From contig JAVBKX010000042.1 of assembly GCA_031553835.1 (NCBI GenBank), positions 1 to 64,000 of the forward strand: 64,000 bases of DNA, given 5' to 3'. Positions 43,552 to 51,772 of this stretch are shown here, piece after piece. Made by a program: the position numbers and the translations under genes. The first letter of the stretch is position 1, and each line of letters opens with the position of its first letter. This DNA comes from JAVBKX01 sp031553835 (GTDB lineage: Bacteria > Bacteroidota > Bacteroidia > Bacteroidales > Azobacteroidaceae). The notes beneath the pieces were generated by a model. That model saw only the letters and a program-made list of their open reading frames with translations, made no database searches and was not told the origin of the DNA.

Positions 43552-44622
43552 ATGGAATTAGAATCAATTATTTTACCAGGAATAGATGGCAAGCGGCCAT
43601 TGGTAATCGCAGGGCCTTGTAGCGCCGAAACGGAGGAACAAGTTTTGAATACGGCGCGACAGTTGGCCGATCGGGGAGTCAAAATTTATCGGGCCGGGAT
43701 ATGGAAACCGCGCACTAAACCGGGAGGTTTTGAAGGTGTTGGCTCGGAGGGTCTCAAATGGTTGAAAAAAGTGAAGCAGGAAACAGGAATGTATGTGGCT
43801 ACGGAAGTGGCAACAGAAAAACACGTGCTCGAAGCATTGAAGTACAATATCGATATGTTGTGGGTTGGCGCCCGGACAACAGCCAATCCGTTTGCCGTGC
43901 AAGAGATTGCTGATGCATTAAAAGGAGTGGATATCCCGGTATTAATAAAAAATCCGGTGAATCCCGACTTGGATTTGTGGATCGGAGCCATTGAACGGTT
44001 TTATAATGCAGGACTTCATCGGATTGCCGCCATTCATCGCGGTTTTAGTTCGTACGACAAAAAAATTTACCGGAATCTTCCCCAGTGGCACATTCCCATT
44101 GAATTGAAACGCAGGTATCCGTCCTTGCAACTGATTTGTGATCCAAGCCATATCGGAGGAAAGCGGGAATTAATCGCGCCCCTTTGTCAGCAGGCCATGG
44201 ATTTGAATTATGATGGTTTGATTATTGAGTCTCATTGCTGTCCCGATGAGGCCTGGAGTGATAAAGATCAGCAAATTATACCTGATGTTCTTGCTTTTGT
44301 ATTAGATCAGCTGGTGATCCGGGATACGAATCAGACCACGGAAAGCCTAACTGAACTTCGTCGTCAGATTGATGAAATAGATAACGAGTTGCTTGCTATT
44401 TTAGCGAAACGAATGCGAATTTCCAAAGAAATCGGACAATATAAAAAAGAACATAATATGTCGGTATTGCAAACCGGACGTTATGATGAAATTTTGCAAA
44501 AACATTTGGCGGCCGCTGTAAATTTAGGTATCCATCCTGATTTTATTAAAATTGTATTTGAAGCGATTCATGAAGAATCGGTACGATTGCAGGTTGAACT
44601 CGTAAATCAAGGCCAGGCATGA
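43552..44622 (+). CDS. Bifunctional DAHP synthase-chorismate mutase
   Basis: Protein of 356 residues. Residues 1 to about 265 form a type I-beta (KDO8P-synthase-like) DAHP synthase with VIAGPCSAETEEQ, YRAGIWKPRTKPGGFEGVG, KNPVNPDLDLW, and CDPSHIGG. Residues about 270-350 are an AroQ-type chorismate mutase (ESLTELRRQIDEIDNELLAI, RMRISKEIGQYKKE). It catalyses the first shikimate-pathway step and the committed step to prephenate. The fused mutase domain is often the sensor for feedback inhibition by prephenate or Tyr/Phe. The TGA overlaps the tyrA ATG (ATGA). Confidence 0.95.
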   Translation: MELESIILPGIDGKRPLVIAGPCSAETEEQVLNTARQLADRGVKIYRAGIWKPRTKPGGFEGVGSEGLKWLKKVKQETGMYVATEVATEKHVLEALKYNIDMLWVGARTTANPFAVQEIADALKGVDIPVLIKNPVNPDLDLWIGAIERFYNAGLHRIAAIHRGFSSYDKKIYRNLPQWHIPIELKRRYPSLQLICDPSHIGGKRELIAPLCQQAMDLNYDGLIIESHCCPDEAWSDKDQQIIPDVLAFVLDQLVIRDTNQTTESLTELRRQIDEIDNELLAILAKRMRISKEIGQYKKEHNMSVLQTGRYDEILQKHLAAAVNLGIHPDFIKIVFEAIHEESVRLQVELVNQGQA

Positions 44623-45392
44623 AAATACAGATTTTAGGAGCCGGAAAAATGGGCTCATTTTTTGCCGATGTTTTGAGTTTCGAACATGAAGTGGCCGTTT
44701 TTGATCCGGATCCGCAACGCTTGCGGTTCATCTACAATTGTGTCAGAATGAGTCGCCCGGATGAAATCCGGTCATTTGCTCCGGAGATTTTGATTAATGC
44801 TGCCACCGTGAAATATACATTAGAGGCATTTTCCCAGGTGTTGCCTTATTTGCCTGCCGGATGCATTATCTCGGATATTGCTTCCGTTAAAACCGGGTTG
44901 AAAGCATTCTATGAACAGGCCGGATTCCCGTTTGTATCGACCCACCCAATGTTTGGCCCTACCTTTGCTAATCTGGGTAGCTTGTCGTCTGAAAATGCCA
45001 TAATTATTGCAGAATCCAATCACATGGGAAAGATTTTTTTTAAAGATTTATACCAATCCCTTAAATTACGGGTATTTGAATATACTTTTAATGAGCATGA
45101 CGAAACCATAGCCTATTCGTTGTCTATTCCTTTTGCATCGACCCTGGTATTTGCATCGGTGATGAAACATCAGGAAGCTCCCGGAACAACTTTTAAAAAG
45201 CATTTTGCAATCGCCCAGGGACTATTGTCAGAAGATGATTTCTTACTATCTGAAATTTTATTTAATCCTCATTCTCCTGCACAATTAGAAAAAATTAAAA
45301 AAGAATTGGAACAACTATTAAATATTATTGAGCATAAGGATTATGGCGAAATGAAGCAGTTTTTGTCTAAGATCAGAACAAATATTCAATAG
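44619..45392 (+). CDS. tyrA: Prephenate dehydrogenase
   Basis: Protein of 257 residues with an N-terminal Rossmann motif ILGAGKMGSFFADVL and the typical segments DIASVKTGLKAFYEQA, STHPMFGPTFANLG (His of the active site) and SLSIPFASTLVFASVM. It oxidises and decarboxylates prephenate to 4-hydroxyphenylpyruvate for Tyr synthesis. It is the last gene of the aromatic operon, overlaps the previous gene by 4 bases, and is shorter than forms with an ACT domain, so regulation probably lies in the other enzymes and the attenuator. Confidence 0.93.
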   Translation: MKIQILGAGKMGSFFADVLSFEHEVAVFDPDPQRLRFIYNCVRMSRPDEIRSFAPEILINAATVKYTLEAFSQVLPYLPAGCIISDIASVKTGLKAFYEQAGFPFVSTHPMFGPTFANLGSLSSENAIIIAESNHMGKIFFKDLYQSLKLRVFEYTFNEHDETIAYSLSIPFASTLVFASVMKHQEAPGTTFKKHFAIAQGLLSEDDFLLSEILFNPHSPAQLEKIKKELEQLLNIIEHKDYGEMKQFLSKIRTNIQ

Positions 45393-45410
45393 TTTTTTAA
45401 TCGCTACATA

Positions 45411-45442
45411 TTTGGGAATTTTGATTTTTTATCCTATTTTTG
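45411..45442 (+). promoter_or_regulatory. Bacteroides-type promoter of the lipoprotein/DUF5723 unit
   Basis: TTTG at 45411-45414, 20 bases, then TATTTTTG at 45435-45442 (TAnnTTTG). This is one of the best matches in the window. It fixes the start of the next gene at 45472. Confidence 0.65.
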
Positions 45443-45471
45443 TGGATTACTTTTTTAAAATTATAAAAAAT

Positions 45472-46086
45472 ATGAAAACAAGGAGAATATTTTGGCTTCT
45501 CTTATTGGCAGCGGGATTTACCTGTTTTACTGCATGCATAAATAAGGATTATGACTGGACTGATGACAATATCGATAAAAATATTGTATTTAGTCCGGAT
45601 GGTTTTGCATTTCCATTAGGTGGCGTTGATACCGTATTGTTCAATGATTTGAATATTATTCCGGTTATTGGCGACGAGTATGAAGCAAGTACATCCTACA
45701 CTGTAGAAGGATTATTTAATGAAGATACCAAAGATGTTTTCTTTCGGGAAGGATCGGGAGCTGTTGAATTAAGTTTTGATTTAACTGTCTTTATTGCACA
45801 GGCTACTCATTTTAATCTCGTTTTTTCCCCCAGCGTATTAGATGAAAACGGAAATGTTTTATTTAGTATGGAACCGCAAACAGTTGAAAATCAGTCAGGA
45901 GCTACTCCAATGACATTGACTATCACCGAATCTCACATGGAGCAAATGGAGAACGCTTACAGTTTGAAATTTGATATTTATTTTGAGGCTCAAGTGTCGG
46001 AGTTTCAGTCAGAAGATTATTTTTCTTTGAATGATATGGTTGTGTCTAAAGCCGGTGGAATTTATCTGAATTTAGATGACATGTAA
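45472..46086 (+). CDS. Lipoprotein of unknown function
   Basis: Protein of 204 residues with a signal peptide ending at a lipobox-like CFTAC (Cys near residue 22), followed by NKDYDWTDDNIDKNI. The rest is a beta-rich domain with no family I can name (SPDGFAFPLGGVDTVLFNDL). An upstream in-frame ATG at 45412 overlaps the promoter, so I start at 45472. It is followed 29 bases later by the DUF5723 gene; the pairing suggests that both products work at the outer membrane. Confidence 0.8.
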   Translation: MKTRRIFWLLLLAAGFTCFTACINKDYDWTDDNIDKNIVFSPDGFAFPLGGVDTVLFNDLNIIPVIGDEYEASTSYTVEGLFNEDTKDVFFREGSGAVELSFDLTVFIAQATHFNLVFSPSVLDENGNVLFSMEPQTVENQSGATPMTLTITESHMEQMENAYSLKFDIYFEAQVSEFQSEDYFSLNDMVVSKAGGIYLNLDDM

Positions 46087-46115
46087 TTTGCTTAATTTAT
46101 AAAAAAGAAAACAAA

Positions 46116-47579
46116 ATGAAACCTATATATAGAAAAATTCAATTGTTAGCATTGATTACTGTTTTTGGTTTATCAACTGCTGTCCAGGCTCAAGTACGTA
46201 CGAGTTATTTTATGAAAACATCCTCTGCGCGTACAGCCATAAATCCAGCCTTGCGTCCTGATCAGGGATATTTCGGTTTTCCATTTTTGAATAACATGTA
46301 TATCAGTGGAATGACCAATACATTTATGCTGGAAAATTTCCTTTATCCTGACAAAGGCACTCCCGTTCCGACATTTATGCATGAAGCAGTAACTTATGAT
46401 GAATTTATCAAAAATATATCCGACAACAATTATGTATCGATGGATGTGGCTTATGATCTGTTTTCTGCCGGATGGTATAGTGGCGAAGGTTTTTGGTCAT
46501 TAAATCTTGGAATAAAAGCACATTCGGATTTTAATGCTCCCAAGTCGTTTTTTAACTTTTTGAAAAAAGGATTCAGTGATAGCGAGCCGCCGCGTACATA
46601 TAATATGAAAGATACTCGATTCATTGCTAATTCATACGCCGAATTAGGTTTAGGGTATTCCCGGTCTTTTATGGATGATAATTTATTGTTGGGATTGAAA
46701 GGGAAAGTTTTATTCGGATTGGGCGACGTGGACGCGAATATCACCGATTTTTCGATTACAGGTAGTGCTGAAGAATGGAGAGCTTCGTCGCGTGCAACCT
46801 TGAATGCATCGGCTCCTGGCATTTATGCCACATACGATGATGAAGACGGAACCTTTGATAATTTAGAATTTGACGAAGATGAGATCGCTATTCCCGGATA
46901 TGGTTTAGGGTTTGATATTGGAGCTGCGTATTCGTTACAAGGCATTACAGATTTTGTACCATCCGGTATGGTTTCCGATATACTTGACCGGTGTCATGTC
47001 TCTGCTTCGTTGACAGATATCGGTTTTATTTCCTGGTCAAAGAAAAATTCTGTTGTGTTGGAAGCTAAAACGTTGGAACCCATTGTAATCAATCCTAATT
47101 CGAATACTAACCCTATAGGAGAAGGAACTTCATTAGTGGATCAATTAGACGATGCGGTTAATGATTTGGAAAATGCGTTGGATTTTCAACCATCTAACGG
47201 TACTGATGGTAGCGAATCGCGTACGACTTCGTTACGTATGACGATGAACTGGGGGCTGGAATATGAAGTAACCAACATGATTTCAGTAGGTTTGCTATCA
47301 TCTACTTTTTTTAATCATTCTCATAATCAAACCGAGTTGACTTTGTCGGGAAATTTTGCTCCATTGGAATGGTTGGCTACTTCTGTTAGTTATTCTTTTA
47401 TGCATAGCCAATTCGATACCTTTGGATTTGCATTGCATTTGGCGCCTTCTAAAGGGATGAAATTTTTTATTGCCAGTGATTATGTAATTCCTCACGTTAA
47501 CAGTCAATTTATACCTACTTCAAGTAAGGGAGTAAATATGCAGTTTGGTTTGGCAATTCCATTAGGAGCAAGAAGATAA
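46116..47579 (+). CDS. DUF5723-family outer-membrane beta-barrel protein
   Basis: Protein of 487 residues with a signal peptide ending in VQAQ (about residue 27) and the region RTAINPALRPDQGYFGFPFL typical of DUF5723 proteins of Bacteroidales. The alternating aromatic and polar pattern and the ending GVNMQFGLAIPLG suggest a beta barrel in the outer membrane. The function of the family is unknown to me. It forms a unit with the lipoprotein upstream; the downstream membrane protein gene follows after 34 bases. Confidence 0.8.
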   Translation: MKPIYRKIQLLALITVFGLSTAVQAQVRTSYFMKTSSARTAINPALRPDQGYFGFPFLNNMYISGMTNTFMLENFLYPDKGTPVPTFMHEAVTYDEFIKNISDNNYVSMDVAYDLFSAGWYSGEGFWSLNLGIKAHSDFNAPKSFFNFLKKGFSDSEPPRTYNMKDTRFIANSYAELGLGYSRSFMDDNLLLGLKGKVLFGLGDVDANITDFSITGSAEEWRASSRATLNASAPGIYATYDDEDGTFDNLEFDEDEIAIPGYGLGFDIGAAYSLQGITDFVPSGMVSDILDRCHVSASLTDIGFISWSKKNSVVLEAKTLEPIVINPNSNTNPIGEGTSLVDQLDDAVNDLENALDFQPSNGTDGSESRTTSLRMTMNWGLEYEVTNMISVGLLSSTFFNHSHNQTELTLSGNFAPLEWLATSVSYSFMHSQFDTFGFALHLAPSKGMKFFIASDYVIPHVNSQFIPTSSKGVNMQFGLAIPLGARR

Positions 47580-47613
47580 GTTTTTAATTATTAATATATT
47601 AATTGAATTTATT

Positions 47614-48240
47614 ATGGTGGCAGAAAAACCTTCTATTGGTGAAAATCTCAGCTATGCCTGGGAGGCGGTGAAAAAAAATATTTGGATCTTGTTGGGCTTG
47701 TACGTAGGGTATATAATTATAGCTTATGGAGTGAGCTTTATCGGAATGGCGGCCGGAGAAGTTGTGAGTTGGATTCTTCAGCTTGTGGTAACAATTTTTG
47801 GCCTGTTTTTTAGTTTAGGCTTCATTCGGTGTTGTCTTAAAGCTGTAGATAAGGAAGAGGTTTCTTTCGAAGCATTTAAAAATTTAGGAGGATATATTCT
47901 TTCTTATATATTAGCGTTCATATTGTATGGCATAGTTGTAGGAATTGGCTGTATATTCCTGATTCTTCCTGGATTATGGTTGGGAACCCGTTTGCAGTTT
48001 TATCCTTATTTTATCTTAGAAGAAAACGAAGGCCCGTTGGGTGCATTACAAAAAAGTTGGAATATCACCAAAGGAGAAGATTCTTATGTTATCATTTTGG
48101 CATTAGCCTGGATTGTAGTGGCATTGGTAGGTTTTATCTGCTTGCTTGTAGGAATATTTGTAGCCGGTTTGGTGGTTATGGTTTCTCAAGCATATACCTA
48201 TCGTGTACTTCGCGAAAAATTTGTAGTAGAAGAGGAATAA
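47614..48240 (+). CDS. Small polytopic membrane protein (DUF975-like)
   Basis: Protein of 208 residues with about five to six hydrophobic helices (for example IWILLGLYVGYIIIAYGVSF and YVIILALAWIVVALVGFICL) and a conserved-looking loop WLGTRLQFYPYFILEENEGP followed by LGALQKSWNITKG. The latter pattern (R..F.P..ilden.g...alk.S..lt.G) is seen in DUF975 and glycerophosphodiesterase-membrane-domain proteins of unclear role. Located in the inner membrane; the function is unknown. A bidirectional terminator follows. Confidence 0.75.
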   Translation: MVAEKPSIGENLSYAWEAVKKNIWILLGLYVGYIIIAYGVSFIGMAAGEVVSWILQLVVTIFGLFFSLGFIRCCLKAVDKEEVSFEAFKNLGGYILSYILAFILYGIVVGIGCIFLILPGLWLGTRLQFYPYFILEENEGPLGALQKSWNITKGEDSYVIILALAWIVVALVGFICLLVGIFVAGLVVMVSQAYTYRVLREKFVVEEE

Positions 48241-48264
48241 TAAATTAGTACCTGCTTTTACAAT

Positions 48265-48305
48265 AAAAAAATGGAGAATTGCAATTAGCAGTTCTCCATT
48301 TTTTT
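48265..48305. terminator. Bidirectional intrinsic terminator
   Basis: An 18-bp stem (48265-48282 with 48288-48305, one G-U pair, loop AATTA) has an A run at the 5' end and a T run at the 3' end, so it can stop transcription from both sides: the membrane protein gene on the plus strand and the sigma factor gene on the minus strand. Confidence 0.88.
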
Positions 48306-48322
48306 ATTGAGTTATATGATTG

Positions 48323-48826
48323 TTATTTCATATCTTTCAGGGCCGATTGCAGTTCTTGTCGCGCAAAGAAAATGCGGCTTTTTACAGTACCTAATGGCAC
48401 TTCTAATTTTTCTGCAATCTCATTGTATTTATATCCTGCCAAAAACATAGCGAATGGTTTTTTTAAGTCGTCATTCAGCCCATTAATGGCATTGTTGATT
48501 TCCTTGATGGAAAATGCTCCCTCGGGAGTGTCAAATCCCGAATCTTGAGAAAGATTCAAATGATATAGATCTTTTGTCTGGTCAATGATAGTTTGACTAC
48601 GCACAATTTTCCGGTAGTTGTTAATGAAGATGTTACGCATAATCGTTAACACCCAACCTTTAAAATTGATATTATCTATATATTTTTCCTGATTGTCAAG
48701 TGCCTTTAATGTGGTGTCTTGGAGTAAATCTTGGGCATCATCTTTGTTGGCAGTCAGCATCATCGCAAAATTGAACATGTTTCCCTGCATGCCCAACAGC
48801 CTTTGTTGAAATACATTCTTGTTCAT
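48323..48826 (-). CDS. ECF-family RNA polymerase sigma factor
   Basis: Protein of 167 residues with region 2 (MFNFAMMLTANKDDAQDLLQ, DTTLKALDNQEKYI, FKGWVLTIMRNIFINNYRK) and region 4 (FAMFLAGYKYNEIAEKLEV, PLGTVKSRIFFARQEL). It directs RNA polymerase to a specific promoter set. It resembles the RpoE-like ECF factors common in Bacteroidetes. No anti-sigma factor gene is adjacent on either side, so its control signal is unknown. It has a good -7 box 67 bases upstream. Confidence 0.93.
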   Translation of the reverse strand: MNKNVFQQRLLGMQGNMFNFAMMLTANKDDAQDLLQDTTLKALDNQEKYIDNINFKGWVLTIMRNIFINNYRKIVRSQTIIDQTKDLYHLNLSQDSGFDTPEGAFSIKEINNAINGLNDDLKKPFAMFLAGYKYNEIAEKLEVPLGTVKSRIFFARQELQSALKDMK

Positions 48827-48892
48827 AATGATCTTTTTTTATGCATTGTTTCACAATTGGTTTTTGGTTTTTCATGAATTCGATTTATGCAA

Positions 48893-48922
48893 CAAAGGTA
48901 TAGATAATTCTATCATAACCAA
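48893..48922 (-). promoter_or_regulatory. Promoter of the ECF sigma factor gene
   Basis: Minus-strand TACCTTTG (48893-48900) matches TAnnTTTG; CCTTGG lies about 19-20 bases further upstream as a partial -33 element. Confidence 0.55.
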
Positions 48923-49115
48923 GGTTTTTTACATTATCTGTGTTTAAAAAAGGTTAATTAAAGTAAACGGAATTGCACTTTTTTTGTTTTTTCTGTACAT
49001 AGCATATATGGTTTTGAAAAATAAAAACGATATTTGTAAACGAATTGCAATTGAAATATGGAAACAAAAAAATGTTGAATCGTTTTTCTCCTTTTTTAAT
49101 CACATAATGATATTT

Positions 49116-50507
49116 ATGAAACAAAAAATATTTTTGCTTATTTTGATGTTAATTTTTCCGTTCATAATGTATGGAAAAAGTGTACCTGTTATTTATCAAA
49201 TAGATATAAAAACAGAAATTAACCCGACCAGCCGCATTTATTTATTGAAAGGAATGGCCGAAGCGTATGCATTGAATGCCGATGCTATAATTATTGATCT
49301 GAATACTTATGGAGGAACTGTCGTGGATGCCGATTCCATGCGTACGGCCATATTATATAGCCGGATTCCTGTATATGTGCTGGTTGATAATAATGCTGCA
49401 TCTGCCGGAGCTTTAATTTCAATTGCCTGTAAAAAAATTTTTATGCGTAAAGGCGCCAGTATCGGAGCTGCTACGGTAGTGGATGAGGCGGGAGTGCCGG
49501 CTTCGGAGAAACAACAGTCTTATATGCGGTCGAAAATGAAGACAACGGCGGAAGCATTGGGCAAGGATACCGTTATTACTGGAAATGATACCGTCGTATC
49601 ATGGAAGCGAGATCCTCAAATTGCAGAAGCTATGGTAGATGGACAGGTATATATTCCTCAGATTTCAGATTCGGGGAAAGTATTGACTTTGACCACCCAA
49701 GAAGCGGTTAAATTAGGTTATTGCGATGGTGTCGCAGAATCTGTAGATGAGGTAGTGATAAAATACTTAAATTTTCCGGAATATGAATTGCATGTTTTTC
49801 AGCCTTCGCTCTATGATAATGTAAAAGGTTTTTTGATGAATCCTTTTTTGCAGGCGGTTTTAATCATGATTATTATCGGCGGCATTTATTTTGAATTGCA
49901 ATCTCCAGGAATTGGTTTCCCAAGCCTTGCCGCATTAGTTGCTGCAGTATTGTATTTTGCTCCTTTGTATTTGGATGGATTTGCCGCCTATTGGGAAGTT
50001 TTTCTTTTTATAATAGGCATTATTTTGGTGTTAATTGAAATTTTCGCTATTCCTGGCTTCGGAATCACCGGAATTTCCGGTATTTGTTTAATAATTACAG
50101 GATTGGTATTTGCATTGTTGGATAATAATGCATTCTCGTTTAAACACATTACTTTGCCCGAATTTTCAACGGCATTGATTACCGTTTTGTCGGGTGTTAT
50201 ACTGGGAATGATTGGGACTTTAGTCATATCGACCAGAATCGGCAAACCGGGCCTTTTCCGTAGGATCGCGTTAGAAACAGATTTGGGAGATGCGGTTTCG
50301 GTTGCTCCCCAAATGAATAGTTTGGTGGGAAAATCAGGTATTACGGCTACCGTTTTACGTCCTTCGGGGAAGATTATGATTGACGATGAAATTTATGATG
50401 CTATTTCCGAATTTGAATTTATCGACAAAAATATTCCGGTCATTGTGACCCGGTTTGAGAATATGCAATGTTACGTGGAGCGAATGAGACAAGAGGTAAC
50501 CAATTGA
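49116..50507 (+). CDS. NfeD family membrane-bound ClpP-class serine protease
   Basis: Protein of 463 residues with a signal peptide (residues 1-20), a ClpP-like domain (IIIDLNTYGGTVVDADSMRT, then DNNAASAGALISIACKKI, which carries the catalytic Ser), four to five membrane helices (about 245-375), and a C-terminal NfeD OB-fold (SLVGKSGITATVLRPSGKIM). It probably acts with stomatin-type proteins in envelope quality control. The frame is open from 48984, but the ATG at 49116 starts the signal peptide. It lies 28 bases before apgM. Confidence 0.88.
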   Translation: MKQKIFLLILMLIFPFIMYGKSVPVIYQIDIKTEINPTSRIYLLKGMAEAYALNADAIIIDLNTYGGTVVDADSMRTAILYSRIPVYVLVDNNAASAGALISIACKKIFMRKGASIGAATVVDEAGVPASEKQQSYMRSKMKTTAEALGKDTVITGNDTVVSWKRDPQIAEAMVDGQVYIPQISDSGKVLTLTTQEAVKLGYCDGVAESVDEVVIKYLNFPEYELHVFQPSLYDNVKGFLMNPFLQAVLIMIIIGGIYFELQSPGIGFPSLAALVAAVLYFAPLYLDGFAAYWEVFLFIIGIILVLIEIFAIPGFGITGISGICLIITGLVFALLDNNAFSFKHITLPEFSTALITVLSGVILGMIGTLVISTRIGKPGLFRRIALETDLGDAVSVAPQMNSLVGKSGITATVLRPSGKIMIDDEIYDAISEFEFIDKNIPVIVTRFENMQCYVERMRQEVTN

Positions 50508-50535
50508 AAATTAAACATTACGATTCGAAGAATTA

Positions 50536-51741
50536 ATGAAATATATTGTAATATTAGGAGATGGAATGGCCGATGAACCCATCGAGTCATTAGGAAATAA
50601 AACACCTTTACAAGTCGCAGAAACTCCGGCGATGGATGAATTGGCGAGGCTGGGCAGAGCCGGTCTTTTGGATACAATACCGGAGGGATTTCAACCGGGA
50701 AGTGAAATTGCTAATTTGTCGGTGCTGGGATATGATGTGTCTGAAGTATTTGAGGGTAGGGGATCGTTGGAAGCAGCCAGCATGGGAGTGGAAATTCTGC
50801 CCGGAGAAATGGCGATGCGATGTAATTTGATTTGTATTGAAAATGATCGTATCAAAAATCATTCTGCCGGACATATTTCTTCGGCAGAAGCTGAAGAGTT
50901 GATCCGTTTTTTAAATGAACAGCTGGCAAACGATATCATCCGGTTTTATCCGGGTGTTTCTTACCGTCATTTATTGAAAATAAAAAATGCCAGCAAAAAA
51001 ATTGAATGTACACCACCGCATGATGTCCCCGGAACGTTGTGGAGCGATGTGATTATTCGTCCGCAGGAAGCAGAAGCGCAGGATACTGCCGACATATTGA
51101 ACCGGTTGATCACAGAATCTCAGCGTTTATTGAAAGATCACCCCATCAACCAAAAGAGGATAGCGGCGGGCAAAGATCCGGCAAATAGTGTTTGGTTTTG
51201 GTCGCCAGGCTATAAACCCCAAATGAAAACATTGCCGGCATTATATCCGATCCGTTCGGGAGTCGTGATTTCTGCTGTGGATTTGATAAATGGCATTGGC
51301 GTTTACGCAGGACTTTGTCCGGTAAAAGTAGAAGGCGCTACCGGATTGTATGATACCAATTATGAAGGTAAAGCTCAGGCTGCTTTAAATGCTTTGAAGG
51401 ACAATGATTTTGTATATTTGCATGTTGAGGCCAGCGATGAGGCGGGGCACGAGGGTGATGCCGTATTAAAAATCAAAACGATTGAATATTTGGATCATCG
51501 GATTGTGAAACCAATTCTACAAGAAGTGAGAGATTGGAAAGAGCCGGTTACTATAGCATTATTGCCCGACCATCCGACACCTTGCCGGCTGAAAACGCAT
51601 ACCAGCGACCCGGTGCCGTTTGTTATTTATAAGCCGGGACAGATTCCGGATGAGGTTTGTCATTATGACGAATTTGCCGTCCAACAGGGCGTGTATGGGT
51701 TGCTTAGAGGAAAAGAGTTTATGGACGCATTATTTCGATAA
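50536..51741 (+). CDS. apgM: Cofactor-independent phosphoglycerate mutase (archaeal-type ApgM)
   Basis: Protein of 401 residues with YIVILGDGMADEPIESLGNK at the start, GSEIANLSVLGYD, VFEGRGSLEAASMG, and HVEASDEAGHEGD with the metal-binding residues of the alkaline phosphatase fold. It interconverts 3- and 2-phosphoglycerate. The sequence is of the archaeal-type aPGAM, a form also used in Bacteroidetes. The next gene, glutamate dehydrogenase, starts 31 bases later. Confidence 0.93.
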   Translation: MKYIVILGDGMADEPIESLGNKTPLQVAETPAMDELARLGRAGLLDTIPEGFQPGSEIANLSVLGYDVSEVFEGRGSLEAASMGVEILPGEMAMRCNLICIENDRIKNHSAGHISSAEAEELIRFLNEQLANDIIRFYPGVSYRHLLKIKNASKKIECTPPHDVPGTLWSDVIIRPQEAEAQDTADILNRLITESQRLLKDHPINQKRIAAGKDPANSVWFWSPGYKPQMKTLPALYPIRSGVVISAVDLINGIGVYAGLCPVKVEGATGLYDTNYEGKAQAALNALKDNDFVYLHVEASDEAGHEGDAVLKIKTIEYLDHRIVKPILQEVRDWKEPVTIALLPDHPTPCRLKTHTSDPVPFVIYKPGQIPDEVCHYDEFAVQQGVYGLLRGKEFMDALFR

Positions 51742-51772
51742 TTTATTTTTTATTAATGATATAAAAGAAACC

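Noticed and set aside
48984..49115. Longer N-terminus for the NfeD-type protein
   Set aside because: The signal peptide begins at the ATG at 49116; the extension is Lys/Phe-rich AT-rich DNA without signal or family similarity.
51620..51772. Longer N-terminus for gdhA
   Set aside because: The extension lies within apgM in another frame; the family start is at 51773.
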